From: Intestinimonas timonensis
GTDB taxonomy: Bacteria > Bacillota > Clostridia > Oscillospirales > Oscillospiraceae
Length of the DNA: 64,000 nucleotides
Direction: 5' to 3'
Assembly (NCBI RefSeq): GCF_900626145.1
Contig: NZ_LR130817.1
Span: 925,914 to 989,913, forward strand
Every line of letters begins with the position of its first letter. Position 1 is the stretch's first letter. Positions 6,922 through 16,228 of this stretch are shown one piece after another. Below the pieces are notes generated by a model that was not told the origin of the DNA, did no database searches, and worked only from the letters and a program-made list of their open reading frames with translations. The translations under genes were made by a program, and so were the position numbers.

Positions 6922-8607
6922 ATGATTAAAAATCCCGAGAACAAGTATATCCCTTTTGTGCCGCTGAAAATGGAGCATCGCGCTTGGCCCGATAAGGAAA
7001 TCACGCAGCCCCCTATTTGGTGCTCAGTAGACCTGCGGGATGGCAACCAGGCGCTGGTGGACCCCATGAATCTGGAGGAAAAGCTGGAGTACTTCCATAC
7101 CCTGGTAGACATTGGTGTCAAGGAGATCGAGATCGGCTTTCCCTCCGCCTCTGAGACGGAATATGAGATCTGCCGGGAGCTGATCGATGGTGGCCATATC
7201 CCTGACGATGTGACCATCCAGGTGCTGGTCCAGGCCCGCCCCCATCTCATCAAGAAAACTTTTGAGGCCATCCAGGGCGCCAAGAATGTGATCCTCCACT
7301 TCTATAACTCCACCTCGACGCTCCAGCGGAAGGTGGTCTTCCATATGGACATGGACGGCATCACTAAGATCGCCACCGACGCTGCGGATCTCATCTATGA
7401 GATGAGCAAGCCTATGCTGGAGCAGGGCATGAACCTGCGCTATCAGTACTCTCCGGAGTCCTTTATGGGTACAGAGATGGACTATGCAGTCGAGATTTGT
7501 CAGGCGGTGCTGGAGCACCTCCATGCTACCCCGGAGAACAAGGTCATTCTGAACCTTCCCACCACCGTGGAGAACTGCATGCCCAACTACTTTGCCGACG
7601 AGATCGAGTACTTCATCTCTAAGCTGACCAGCCGGGACTGTGCCATCATCTCCCTCCACCCCCACAATGACCGTGGTGAGGGTGTGGCCACCGCCGAGAT
7701 GGGCATGCTGGCCGGCGCCGAGCGCATCGAGGCTACCCTCTTCGGCAACGGCGAGCGCACCGGCAACGTGGACATGGTCACTCTGGCCATGAACATGTAT
7801 ATCCAGGGTGTGGACCCCAAGCTGGACTTCTCCAATATCAACAAGATCAAAGAGATGTATGAGCGCTGCACAAAGATGAAGGTGGGAGAGCGGCAGCCCT
7901 ACGCCGGCGAGCTGGTCTTCACTGCCTTCTCCGGGTCCCATCAGGACGCCATCAATAAGGGCACTCAGTACATGGAGGAGAGCCACAGCGACAAATGGGA
8001 GATTCCCTATCTGCCCATCGATCCGGCTGACGTGGGCCGGGAGTACGAGCCCATTATCCGTATCAACTCCCAGTCCGGCAAGGGCGGTGCCGCCTTTGTC
8101 ATGCAGCATACCTTTGGCTTCGATCTGCCCAAAGCGATGCACCCCGAGTTCGGCAATATCGTCCAGGTGGAGACGGATCGAGTGGGCACGGAGCTCAAGC
8201 CGGAGCGCATCTTTGAATTGTTCCGGGAAAATTACATAGATGCCACCAAGCCCTATGAGCTGGTGCGTCACTCCTTTGCAGAGTTCACCGATGAGGAGGG
8301 CCACTCTCACGTCACCTTTGCCGGTACACTCCGGCATACGGATACCACCTTCCAGGTCCAGGGTTCCGGCAATGGACCTATCGACGCTTTCTTCAATGCA
8401 ATCCATGGCCAGAAGATGGATCGTTTTACTTTCGTAGACTACAAAGAGCACGCCATCAAGCAGGGCTCTGACTCTCAGGCGGTGGCCTACATCCACCTTC
8501 AGGACGAGGATGGTAAAGACTGGTTTGGTGTGGGTATGAGTCACAATATCAACCTGGCACCGCTGAAAGGCATCCTTTCCGCCATTAATCGCGCTGCCAA
8601 GGACTAA
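6922..8607 (+). CDS. leuA: 2-isopropylmalate synthase (LeuA type 2)
   Basis: A 561-residue enzyme that condenses acetyl-CoA and 2-oxoisovalerate in the first committed step of leucine synthesis. The TIM-barrel has the substrate/metal motif DLRDGNQ (about residues 37-43) and the HPHNDRG metal-binding motif (about 246-252), then a C-terminal LeuA dimer regulatory domain (about 430-561), where leucine normally binds. The length and opening (WPDKEITQPPIWCSVDLRDG) match the long LeuA2 form of actinobacteria and some Clostridia rather than the ~510-residue form. The start at 6922 has AAGGAGG 9 nt upstream. It is controlled by the T-box just ahead and stands alone, without leuBCD. Confidence 0.95.
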   Translation: MIKNPENKYIPFVPLKMEHRAWPDKEITQPPIWCSVDLRDGNQALVDPMNLEEKLEYFHTLVDIGVKEIEIGFPSASETEYEICRELIDGGHIPDDVTIQVLVQARPHLIKKTFEAIQGAKNVILHFYNSTSTLQRKVVFHMDMDGITKIATDAADLIYEMSKPMLEQGMNLRYQYSPESFMGTEMDYAVEICQAVLEHLHATPENKVILNLPTTVENCMPNYFADEIEYFISKLTSRDCAIISLHPHNDRGEGVATAEMGMLAGAERIEATLFGNGERTGNVDMVTLAMNMYIQGVDPKLDFSNINKIKEMYERCTKMKVGERQPYAGELVFTAFSGSHQDAINKGTQYMEESHSDKWEIPYLPIDPADVGREYEPIIRINSQSGKGGAAFVMQHTFGFDLPKAMHPEFGNIVQVETDRVGTELKPERIFELFRENYIDATKPYELVRHSFAEFTDEEGHSHVTFAGTLRHTDTTFQVQGSGNGPIDAFFNAIHGQKMDRFTFVDYKEHAIKQGSDSQAVAYIHLQDEDGKDWFGVGMSHNINLAPLKGILSAINRAAKD

Positions 8608-8620
8608 GAGTCCATATAAA

Positions 8621-8657
8621 AAAGCGGACGTATCACCACTGGTGATACGTCCGCTTT
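8621..8657. terminator. bidirectional terminator between leuA and the collagen-like gene
   Basis: A perfect 17-bp stem (8621-8637 with 8641-8657) with A- and T-rich flanks on both sides serves the two convergent genes. Confidence 0.9.
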
Positions 8658-8678
8658 CCTTATGTGTGTATCCCGGGA

Positions 8679-9344
<666 letters not shown>

Positions 9345-9403
9345 GCTCATGACCTCCAACCCAGCCTATGCCGGATGTACCGGGACTGTGACGGAATGGA
9401 GAA

Positions 9404-9443
9404 CAAAGAAAGAGACGCCGGAGAGGAGTCTCTCCGGCGTCTC
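9404..9443 (-). terminator. terminator of the small charged-protein gene
   Basis: A 14-bp perfect stem (9412-9425 with 9430-9443) followed on the minus strand by TTTCTTTG, 21 nt behind the stop of the 36-residue reading frame. Confidence 0.85.
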
Positions 9444-9464
9444 GTACCTGTTGACTATGTCTGC

Positions 9465-9575
9465 TCAGGAGCGGGTCTGGTCAGACTTCTTCTGCTCCTT
9501 CTTACGGTTCTGTGCAGGCTGCTCCTCCTTACGGGCCTGGGGCTCGGTGCGGGTGGGCTTCTGATCGTCCTTCAT
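9465..9575 (-). CDS. 36-residue highly charged small protein
   Basis: Reading starts MKDDQKPTRTEPQARKEEQP and ends QKKSDQTRS; about half of the residues are Lys, Arg, Asp or Glu and there is no hydrophobic core, so it is probably disordered. Support for a real gene is a GAGGTG ribosome site 7 nt before the ATG and a strong terminator just behind the stop. It resembles no family I can name. Lying upstream of the collagen-like gene on the same strand, it could be a minor spore or nucleic-acid-associated protein, but this is unproven. Confidence 0.6.
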   Translation of the reverse strand: MKDDQKPTRTEPQARKEEQPAQNRKKEQKKSDQTRS

Positions 9576-9821
9576 GGTGTAATCACCTCTTTTCCAGCCG
9601 GGCACAGGCTGAAGCGGATGGTTTCCGCCGGACCTCTGCCGTTCTGAGACTAGTATGGCGCACCTCGTATCAAACTATACACACTTTTTCCGTCAGAGGA
9701 TATTTTTACATCTTGAGCCCCCAAGTTTTTCAAAAAAATATACCATCTCTACAGGTACTGTGGTATAATGCGTGCAAGAGAAATTTTGGACCAGCAGGAC
9801 TGAAAGAAGGAGGCGGTACCC

Positions 9822-10277
9822 GTGAAGTGCCCGTTCTGCGGAAATCTGGAGAGCAAGGTTGTAGATTCACGACCCTCTGACGAGGGCACCAGCATTCGGC
9901 GCAGGAGGGAGTGCCTGGAGTGCCATAAGCGTTTCACCACTTATGAGACGATGGAAAGCCTGCCGCTGGTTGTAATTAAAAAAGACGGTAGCCGTCAGAC
10001 CTTTGATAAGGACAAGTTGTTGGGAAGTATGCTCAAGGCCTGCGAGAAGCGTTCGGTCCCTATGTCCAAGCTGGAAAAAATCGCAGTGGAGATCGAGCAG
10101 GCCCTCCAAAACGACATGGAGCGGGAGGTCAACTCTTCGGTCATCGGCGAGTTGGTAATGGAAAAGCTCAAGGATGTGGACGAGGTGGCCTATGTGCGCT
10201 TCGCTTCGGTTTACCGCCAATTCAAGGACATTGGTACCTTTATGGAAGAGTTAAGCAAACTCATCGACAGCAAATAA
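9822..10277 (+). CDS. nrdR: transcriptional repressor NrdR
   Basis: A 151-residue repressor of ribonucleotide reductase genes. The N-terminal zinc ribbon has CPFCGN (residues 3-8) and CLECHKRF (about 31-38) with the RRRREC basic stretch that contacts NrdR boxes. The ATP-cone domain (about 49-139) starts [18 protein letters not shown] and senses ATP/dATP. The length is that of the family. It starts at GTG 9822, with AAGGAGG 9 nt upstream; a TATAAT box lies at 9764-9769. No nrd gene is in the window. Confidence 0.96.
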   Translation: MKCPFCGNLESKVVDSRPSDEGTSIRRRRECLECHKRFTTYETMESLPLVVIKKDGSRQTFDKDKLLGSMLKACEKRSVPMSKLEKIAVEIEQALQNDMEREVNSSVIGELVMEKLKDVDEVAYVRFASVYRQFKDIGTFMEELSKLIDSK

Positions 10278-10335
10278 TGATGACCCCGTCCCCCGAAAAA
10301 TGGCACATCGTCCCATGATTTTGACCCAAATTTGA

Positions 10336-10378
10336 AGCGAGAGTGCGTTGGAAATATCCAGCGCGCCCTCGCTTTTTT
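10336..10378 (+). terminator. nrdR terminator
   Basis: An imperfect 17-bp stem opening AGCGAG and closing CTCGCT, followed by TTTTTT (10373-10378). Confidence 0.75.
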
Positions 10379-10586
10379 CATGCCCTGAAACAGGATATAG
10401 AATGAAATAAGGGTTAAGAATCGTTTGAATTTCTTTGCGGATTGGATGCAATACTGCTGTAAATGCGGTGTAATTGTTGCAAACGGCGGAGCGTGTTCGG
10501 ACGGTGAGGGGAGCGTGGTTGGGAGCAGGAGTGGCGCGTCAAAATGATGCGGACAAGCGACGGAAATAAAATGGACGGGGACAAAT

Positions 10587-10620
10587 AAAAAAGCTGGCCC
10601 GGACAAATGTCCGGGCCAGC
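10587..10620 (-). terminator. terminator of the SLH-nucleotidase gene
   Basis: A 13-bp perfect stem (10593-10605 with 10608-10620) followed on the minus strand by six T. The ~190 bases between this and the nrdR terminator hold no supported gene. Confidence 0.85.
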
Positions 10621-10652
10621 CTTTTGCTGTTTAATAGGGAATGAGGGAAGGC

Positions 10653-12938
10653 TTATGCCGCAGCCTCAACAGCGGTGAGGGCGGCGATCATGGCGTCGGC
10701 CTCAGTGCTGGTGATGGTGCCCTGAGGATTAAAGGCGTTGTCCTCGCCAACGGTGATGTACTGGGCGATGACGTTCCACATGACACCGTCGGCAGCCCAA
10801 CCGGAGATGGAGGCAGCGTCGGTGTAGGGGATCTGGACAGCCCAGGCACCGGTGGGGCCCTTCTCCAGAGCGGTGGCGGCGTTCATCAGCATGATGGCGG
10901 CCTGCTCACGGGTGATGGCCTGATCGGGCAGGAACTTGCCGGTACCGTCGCCGGAAATGATACCCTGGTCGGCGGCCCAGTCCGCGGCGTAGCTGTCGGT
11001 CACATCGATGAAGGCAGCGGGGGAAACCTCCACGGAGGCATCGCCCACGATAGCGGTGTAGAGCTTCTCCACAAAGTCCTGACGGGTGATGGTGTCGGCC
11101 ACCTCAGTGCTCTCGCTGGCGCCGGCATTGAGCGTCCAGTGGCTCTTGGCCTCGGGCGGGGTGATGTCCTTGCCCTCGGCGGTCATGGCCTTGATGTACT
11201 CAGCGATAACCAGGGTGACGGAGCCGCCGATGGAGCCGAACTCCTCAGAGACAGAGCCATCCCACAGCACAGCGTCGGTGCCCATGGTGATGCCGGTGGT
11301 GGCGTACCAGCCAAATTCATCGCCGGCGGCGTTGGCGGACAGCCGGTAGGAGTTGAGGGCCACGGTAAAGGTCTGGTCGTCGGTGACGGGCTGACCCTGA
11401 TAGGTCAGATTGACCACGCGGCTGCCCTCGGGGTTGCCCATGTAGATGTCATAATCCATGCCGTAGAGCTGGTCGGTGCCGAAGCCGCCGCCGGTGATGG
11501 TGCCGTCGGCCTCCACGGTGAAGTCCTTGGTGCAGTCCTCCAGCCAGTCCTTGATCTGCTTGCCGGTCATCTGGATCATGTAGATGAGGTTGTTATCGTA
11601 CTTGTAGAAGGAGTAGCAGTCCTTCAGGCTGATGGGGGCGGTCTCTGCATCGCCAAGGAGCTGGCCGATGCAGAAATCCTTGTTGGCCACGGGGGAGGCC
11701 AGGGACAGCTGGGCGCCGGTGGCCCACAGCTGGGCCTCGTGGACCAGGTTCATAGTGTCGCTCTGGACATGGAAGAGATCCGTCTCGTCGTCCCAGTCGC
11801 CGGAGAGGGTGCCGATCTGCTCAGTGATGAAGGGCAGGGTCCGGTCATAGTAGGGCTGCATGAGCTCCTTAAGGCCGGCGTCGTTCTCATAGGCATTCAG
11901 GTCCAGGTTTTCACTCTGGCCGATGGTGAAGGTGCCGTCGGCGGCGATGGTGACCACGGTCTTGGTCAGGGTGGAGGTGCCGCCGTTGACGCAGGGGACG
12001 GTCTGGCCGTCGGCGTTCTTCATCTCGGTCACACCCACGGTGTGGTTGTGACCGGCGATGACCATATCAATACCGGTGGTGTTCTCCACCATGTGGCGAA
12101 CCTGGTTCTCGGGGGAGAAGTCGGTCTTGCCGGTATCCACGGCGTCGCCGTCACCGGCGCCCACCAGGCCACTGTCTTCGCCGGAGTGGCAGGAGACGAT
12201 GACAAAGTCGCAGCCCTCATCCTCGCGGAGGGCCTTCTGCCAGTAGTTCACCCACTCATAGGCGTAGGTCCGGTCGGTGTTGTCCTTGTGGACGAAGTCG
12301 GAGCCCTCATAGTGGGTGGGCAGATCCCAGTTGGGGACGTTCACATTCTCGAAGCCAAGAATGCCTACCTTGAACTCCTTGCCGCCAACATCAAAGGTCA
12401 TGACCTTGTAGGGGGTGAGGTTGGGCTCCTGGGTCTCGATGTTGATGTAGTTGGCGCACAGGGCGCTTACCGGGGTGCCGGGGTACTTGTCGGTGGTATC
12501 GGCCAGCATGTCATAGAAAATCTGCTGGGTCTCCATGTCGAAATTGAACTCGTGGTTGCCGGGGATGAAGGCGTCGTAGCCGATGTACCGGAGGCAGATG
12601 GCCATGGGGTTGTCCACGCCGCCCTCCATGTTCATGTTGTAGCTGATGATGGAGCTGCCCTGGATGATGTCACCGTTGTCGATGAGAATGGTGCCGTCCA
12701 TGGCCGCCCGCTCTTCCTTCATGGCGGTGGCCACCTTCAGGTAGCTGTTCTTGACTTCCTTGCCGTCAATGGGATTGAGGTCGTAGCACTTTCCGTGCAT
12801 GTCGGTGGTGGAGTAGATGCCGAGGGTAAAGGCATCGTCCTCAGCGGCGAAGGCGGTGACACCAGCGCAGCCGACCAGCATGACAGCGGCCAGCGTTCCG
12901 GCCGCCACACGGCGCAGGGTGGGGTGATGCTGTTCCAT
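10653..12938 (-). CDS. secreted 5'-nucleotidase/metallophosphatase with SLH repeats
   Basis: A 761-residue exported enzyme. It has a signal peptide with hydrophobic core (VAAGTLAAVMLVGCAGVTAF) and AFA-like cleavage near residue 31; LVGC could instead be a lipobox. The calcineurin-like metallophosphatase domain shows STTDMHG, DNGDIIQGS, GNHEFNFD, VSCHSGED and IAGHNH, the dimetal ligands. A 5'-nucleotidase C-terminal domain follows (about 370-610). The last ~130 residues have S-layer homology repeats (FIDVTDSYAADWAADQGIIS, FLPDQAITREQAAIMLMNAA), which bind wall polymers. It probably dephosphorylates extracellular nucleotides at the cell surface. The start at 12938 has AGAGGAG upstream; a single gene with its own terminator. 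Confidence 0.9.
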   Translation of the reverse strand: MEQHHPTLRRVAAGTLAAVMLVGCAGVTAFAAEDDAFTLGIYSTTDMHGKCYDLNPIDGKEVKNSYLKVATAMKEERAAMDGTILIDNGDIIQGSSIISYNMNMEGGVDNPMAICLRYIGYDAFIPGNHEFNFDMETQQIFYDMLADTTDKYPGTPVSALCANYINIETQEPNLTPYKVMTFDVGGKEFKVGILGFENVNVPNWDLPTHYEGSDFVHKDNTDRTYAYEWVNYWQKALREDEGCDFVIVSCHSGEDSGLVGAGDGDAVDTGKTDFSPENQVRHMVENTTGIDMVIAGHNHTVGVTEMKNADGQTVPCVNGGTSTLTKTVVTIAADGTFTIGQSENLDLNAYENDAGLKELMQPYYDRTLPFITEQIGTLSGDWDDETDLFHVQSDTMNLVHEAQLWATGAQLSLASPVANKDFCIGQLLGDAETAPISLKDCYSFYKYDNNLIYMIQMTGKQIKDWLEDCTKDFTVEADGTITGGGFGTDQLYGMDYDIYMGNPEGSRVVNLTYQGQPVTDDQTFTVALNSYRLSANAAGDEFGWYATTGITMGTDAVLWDGSVSEEFGSIGGSVTLVIAEYIKAMTAEGKDITPPEAKSHWTLNAGASESTEVADTITRQDFVEKLYTAIVGDASVEVSPAAFIDVTDSYAADWAADQGIISGDGTGKFLPDQAITREQAAIMLMNAATALEKGPTGAWAVQIPYTDAASISGWAADGVMWNVIAQYITVGEDNAFNPQGTITSTEADAMIAALTAVEAAA

Positions 12939-13077
12939 GTGATCTCCTCTTTTCCTTTTATTGGCGTCAGGACAAACCTGAGTCACCCCCATTATACTCT
13001 CTTCGTCATAAGGTGACAAGGGGGAGGAGCTAAAGCAGAGGCTTTGCGATGGAACAGGAAAGGCCCACCCTGTGGGA

Positions 13078-13458
13078 TCACAGAAGATTTTGCAGGTTGA
13101 ACTGCTCCATGGAGGCTACTAGCTCCAGCCGGGCGATAAGACGGGCGTTGGAGGCGGCGTACTCCTGGGGCTCCCGGGTGCGAAGAAAGCCCTCTACCTC
13201 CCGGAAGCTGGTATAGACCTCATCGGTGTCGGCGTGGCGAAGGGTGGTATAAAGGTAGAGCTCCCGGGCTTGCCAGTGCTTCAGTGCCTCCCGGGTCAGA
13301 GCATCCGCCTCCTCCCAGTCTTCCTGCTGAGCCAGGATCTGGGCCTCCTCCAACAGGTCAGTGATGGTCCCGGTGAGGTGCTTGAGATAGAGGGAGTTGC
13401 CCACGGTGGCGGCGAAAATCAATACCAGCAGGGCCAGGGAGATCCAAAGCCGCCGCAT
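13078..13458 (-). CDS. DUF4363 family membrane-anchored protein
   Basis: A 126-residue protein with one N-terminal membrane helix (LWISLALLVLIFAATVGNSL) and a helical extracytoplasmic part (ITDLLEEAQILAQQEDWEEA ... HWQARELYLYTTLRHADTDE). These are the features of DUF4363 proteins that accompany DUF421 proteins in Firmicutes. The ATG follows the DUF421 stop by 1 nt with GGAGGCGG ahead, so the pair is translated together. The function of the family is unknown. Confidence 0.82.
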   Translation of the reverse strand: MRRLWISLALLVLIFAATVGNSLYLKHLTGTITDLLEEAQILAQQEDWEEADALTREALKHWQARELYLYTTLRHADTDEVYTSFREVEGFLRTREPQEYAASNARLIARLELVASMEQFNLQNLL

Positions 13459-13459
13459 C

Positions 13460-14137
13460 TCACACCGCCTCCCGGGCCACGAAGCAGATGCCGCCCGCCT
13501 CGTCCACAGTGAGCAGGAAGACCTGGGAGGGTGAGCACACCCCATGCTCAGCCAGCCGCTGGTCCAGCCAATTCCGGTCCAAGCCCTGGGCCTTTAGGGC
13601 CTTTTCCATGAGACGGCCATCGTTGATGAGCACCACCGGCAGGCCGGGTTCCTGAGGGGAGAGGCCCATCTGACCGGCGGTCACCGGCTGTTCGGCGGCC
13701 TTGGGCAGGACGGACACCCGACCGCTGGTCTCCAGGATGGCGTATTTGACGGTATTGAGGTCGGTAATGCCCTGAGCACGGAGTTCCTCATGTAGTTCGT
13801 CCACAGTGAAACGGTTGCGGCGCATCTCCTGCTGATCCACCTTGCCGTCTCTGACGATAACGCTGGGACGGCCGCAAAGCACAGCACGGAAGCGGACGCT
13901 GCGCATGGTAAGCACCGAGAGAATCATGGTAACACAGAGCAGGGCGAGGATGGGGAGTACACCGGAGAGCAGCGGAATTCCAAAGTCCTGCATGGGCACG
14001 GCGGCGAGATCCGCGATGATGAGATCCAGCACCAGCTCCGAGGGCTCCAGTTCTCCCACTTGGCGCTTACCCATGAGTCGGATCCCCAAAATGATGAGAA
14101 GATAGAGGATGACGGTGCGCACCACGCCAATGACCAT
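13460..14137 (-). CDS. DUF421 (YetF-like) membrane protein
   Basis: A 225-residue protein with three N-terminal membrane helices, the GIRLMGKRQVGELEPSELVL motif of DUF421 and a cytoplasmic domain (VRDGKVDQQEMRRNRFTVDE, DLNTVKYAILETSGRVSVLP). In spore formers, DUF421 proteins related to SpoVAEb and YetF are membrane proteins; recent work on SpoVA/2Duf links them to spore membrane permeability, but the role of this vegetative-type member is not known. It forms an operon with the DUF4363 gene, and GGAGGT lies ahead of the ATG. Confidence 0.88.
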   Translation of the reverse strand: MVIGVVRTVILYLLIILGIRLMGKRQVGELEPSELVLDLIIADLAAVPMQDFGIPLLSGVLPILALLCVTMILSVLTMRSVRFRAVLCGRPSVIVRDGKVDQQEMRRNRFTVDELHEELRAQGITDLNTVKYAILETSGRVSVLPKAAEQPVTAGQMGLSPQEPGLPVVLINDGRLMEKALKAQGLDRNWLDQRLAEHGVCSPSQVFLLTVDEAGGICFVAREAV

Positions 14138-14312
14138 GATCAGGACCTCCAGAGAAATAAAGTAGTCTCATCAGTATGAACTCAAAAAGGACATTTTATT
14201 CCCATAATGGGCACATCTGGCGGGAAAAAGACGATGCAGCCAGCATATTTTCCCAGGGATGGTTTTGTGGTATCCTTTTTCCAGTAACCAAACTGTAAGG
14301 AGGAGTGGCAAC

Positions 14313-15449
14313 ATGAAAAAACGCATCCTGTCCCTGGTGCTGGCCAGCGCCCTGTGCCTGAGCCTGACAGCCCCGGCCCTGGCCGCCGGGCTGGACAACT
14401 TCGACAAGGTGAATACCTATACCACCGGGCAGTTCACCGACGTCCCTGCCGACGCCTGGTTTGCTCCCAACGTCCAAACCGCCTATGAACTGGACCTGAT
14501 GACCGGCAGTAGCGAGACCACCTTCAACCCCAACGGCAACCTGACCGTTGCCGAGGCCCTGGTCCTGGCCTGCCGCCTCCACAGCACCTATGTGGGGGAC
14601 GGGGAGACCTTCGCCGTTGACGGCGGCACCTGGTATCAGCCCTATGTGGACTACGCTGTGGCCAGCGGGATCATTGCCGCCAACGCCTACACCGACTACA
14701 CAGCCACCGCCACCCGGGCCCAGTTCGCCGCTATTCTGGCCGCCGCTCTGCCAGACGAGGCCCTGCCCGCCATCAACTCGGTGACCGCTCTGCCCGACCT
14801 GGACGGCAGCGCCGCCTACGCCGCCGCCGTGCTGAAGCTCTACAACGCCGGCATCCTCACCGGCAGCGACGCCGCCGGGTCCTTCAAGCCCACCAGCACC
14901 ATCCAGCGCTCCGAGGTGGCCACCATCGTCACCCGCATGGCCGACAAGAGTCTGCGTAAGACCTTCACCCTCTCTGCCGCCCCCAGTACACCTAATGTTC
15001 CCGCCTCCACCAAGAAGTTCGACGGCCCCATCACCCTGGATGATCTGCAGGGTGTTTGGTATGCGGAATCGTATAATTACGGTGCGCTGACGATGAAGTC
15101 TGAGCTTATCTTCAATGGAGATAACCTTACACTCATCAGATATCACGCTGACAGCGAAAGATATAACGCCTGGAAAGGCACGGTCACCGTACATTCTGAG
15201 ATGCTGGCCTCGGACCCCAACGTGTGCCACATGGTGCTGGAGATGTCGGATTACCTGTATGTTTCCGTTATAAACGGAAACGGCCGTGTAGATGAGGGCG
15301 TCGAATGTCCGTCCTTGAATTATGATTCCAATATTATGCTGGAGGAGGATTGTTTTAAGCAGGGCTCGAGCACGTTTAGGCCTTGTTTGAAAAATAAAAG
15401 TTGCACAAGAAACCAAGTTATGCGAAGCTATGAGCATGAAACGATATGA
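14313..15449 (+). CDS. SLH-domain surface protein, tail replaced by an IS insertion
   Basis: As it stands, a 378-residue exported protein: signal peptide (LSLVLASALCLSLTAPALAA), three SLH-like repeats (residues about 45-215: GQFTDVPADAWF, TATRAQFAAILAAAL, TIQRSEVATIVTRMADKS) and a lipocalin-like C-terminal domain (ITLDDLQGVWYAESYNY ... EEDCFKQGSSTF). At 15378 an IS5-type element enters. The last 24 codons (RPCLKNKSC... onward) are IS sequence. Removing the IS with one TA copy restores ILPQK and a TAA at 16243, so the native protein was only about 19 residues shorter. The protein is thus probably still functional, with an altered tail. AAGGAGG lies 9 nt before the ATG. Confidence 0.8.
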   Translation: MKKRILSLVLASALCLSLTAPALAAGLDNFDKVNTYTTGQFTDVPADAWFAPNVQTAYELDLMTGSSETTFNPNGNLTVAEALVLACRLHSTYVGDGETFAVDGGTWYQPYVDYAVASGIIAANAYTDYTATATRAQFAAILAAALPDEALPAINSVTALPDLDGSAAYAAAVLKLYNAGILTGSDAAGSFKPTSTIQRSEVATIVTRMADKSLRKTFTLSAAPSTPNVPASTKKFDGPITLDDLQGVWYAESYNYGALTMKSELIFNGDNLTLIRYHADSERYNAWKGTVTVHSEMLASDPNVCHMVLEMSDYLYVSVINGNGRVDEGVECPSLNYDSNIMLEEDCFKQGSSTFRPCLKNKSCTRNQVMRSYEHETI

Positions 15450-16226
15450 ATTAACAAAAGAACAATGGGAACGAATCAAGCCGCTGCTGCCACCGGAAGA
15501 AACGGGAAAGCGGGGTCGTCCCCGGAAGGATAACGGGATCATGTTCAACGGAATGCTCTGAATCGTCCGGAGCGGTGCGCAGTGGCGTGAGCTGCCGGCG
15601 ACCTATGGTCCTTGGCAGTCTATATACGCAAGATTCGCCAAATGGCGGAATGAGGGCACTCTGGAAGCGGTATTCCACACACGGTCTGCGGACGCGGATA
15701 TGGAGAACCTGAGCATGGACTCCACTTGCGTAAAGGTGCATGAAAGCGCAAATGGCGGGGAAAAAAAACGGCGGATAAGGCGGTTGGCCGTACCAAAGGC
15801 GGGTGGAACACAAAGCTCCACGCTGTCGTAGACGGTCTGGGAAACCCGGTGGAGTTCCTTCTCTCCGCTGGAAATGACCACGATTCGGTTCACGCTGTTG
15901 AACTGCTGAAAAAGGTCAGAATCGGCGGGAGTGCCGTGCTGGCAGACCGGGCCTATGGTGCCCGGACGATTCGGGAATATATCTCAGCGCACGGGGCCAG
16001 CTATGTGATCCCGCCGCAAAGCAACGTTTCCGATCCCTGGCCGGTTGACTGGCATCTGTATAAAGAACGCCATCTGGTGGAGTGTTTTTTCCAGAAAATC
16101 AAGTGGTTTCGCAGAATCGCCACCAGATATGACAAGTCGGATGCTTCCTTCCTAGCCTTTGTGTATCTTGCCTCCATCGCTATTTTGTTGCTTTAGCACA
16201 ATCTCCGCCTTTTTTCAAACAAGCCC
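15379..16226 (+). mobile_element. IS5-family (IS427-like) element, copy A, inactivated
   Basis: 848 bp flanked by TA on both sides (15377-15378, 16227-16228), with imperfect inverted ends GGCCTTGTTTGAAAAA / TTTTTTCAAACAAGCCC. Compared with the two other copies in the window (27656, 52148) it carries two lesions. Codon 44 of the first transposase frame (15559-15561) is TGA instead of TGG. The A-run at the frame junction (15761-15768) has eight A instead of seven. It is therefore a dead copy, although it may be moved in trans. Confidence 0.9.
15430..16196 (+). pseudogene. broken IS5-type transposase of copy A
   Basis: The first frame (starting MSMKRYELTKEQWERIKPLL) is stopped at codon 44. The second frame, which holds the DDE-domain C-terminus (LADRAYGARTIREYI, HLVECFFQKIKWFRRIATRY), is cut from its start by the extra A in the slippery run and is open only from about 15800. 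An intact element needs a frame change between the two frames to make one ~250-residue DDE transposase. Confidence 0.88.
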
Positions 16227-16228
16227 TA

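Noticed and set aside
7024..8544. Minus-strand frame of ~500 codons opposite leuA
   Set aside because: Same composition effect; no start signal and no domain.
10641..13016. Long plus-strand reading frame (~790 codons) opposite the SLH-nucleotidase gene
   Set aside because: A shadow of GC-rich codon use; no ribosome site, Gly/Val-rich low-complexity translation, and the minus strand encodes a complete recognisable enzyme.
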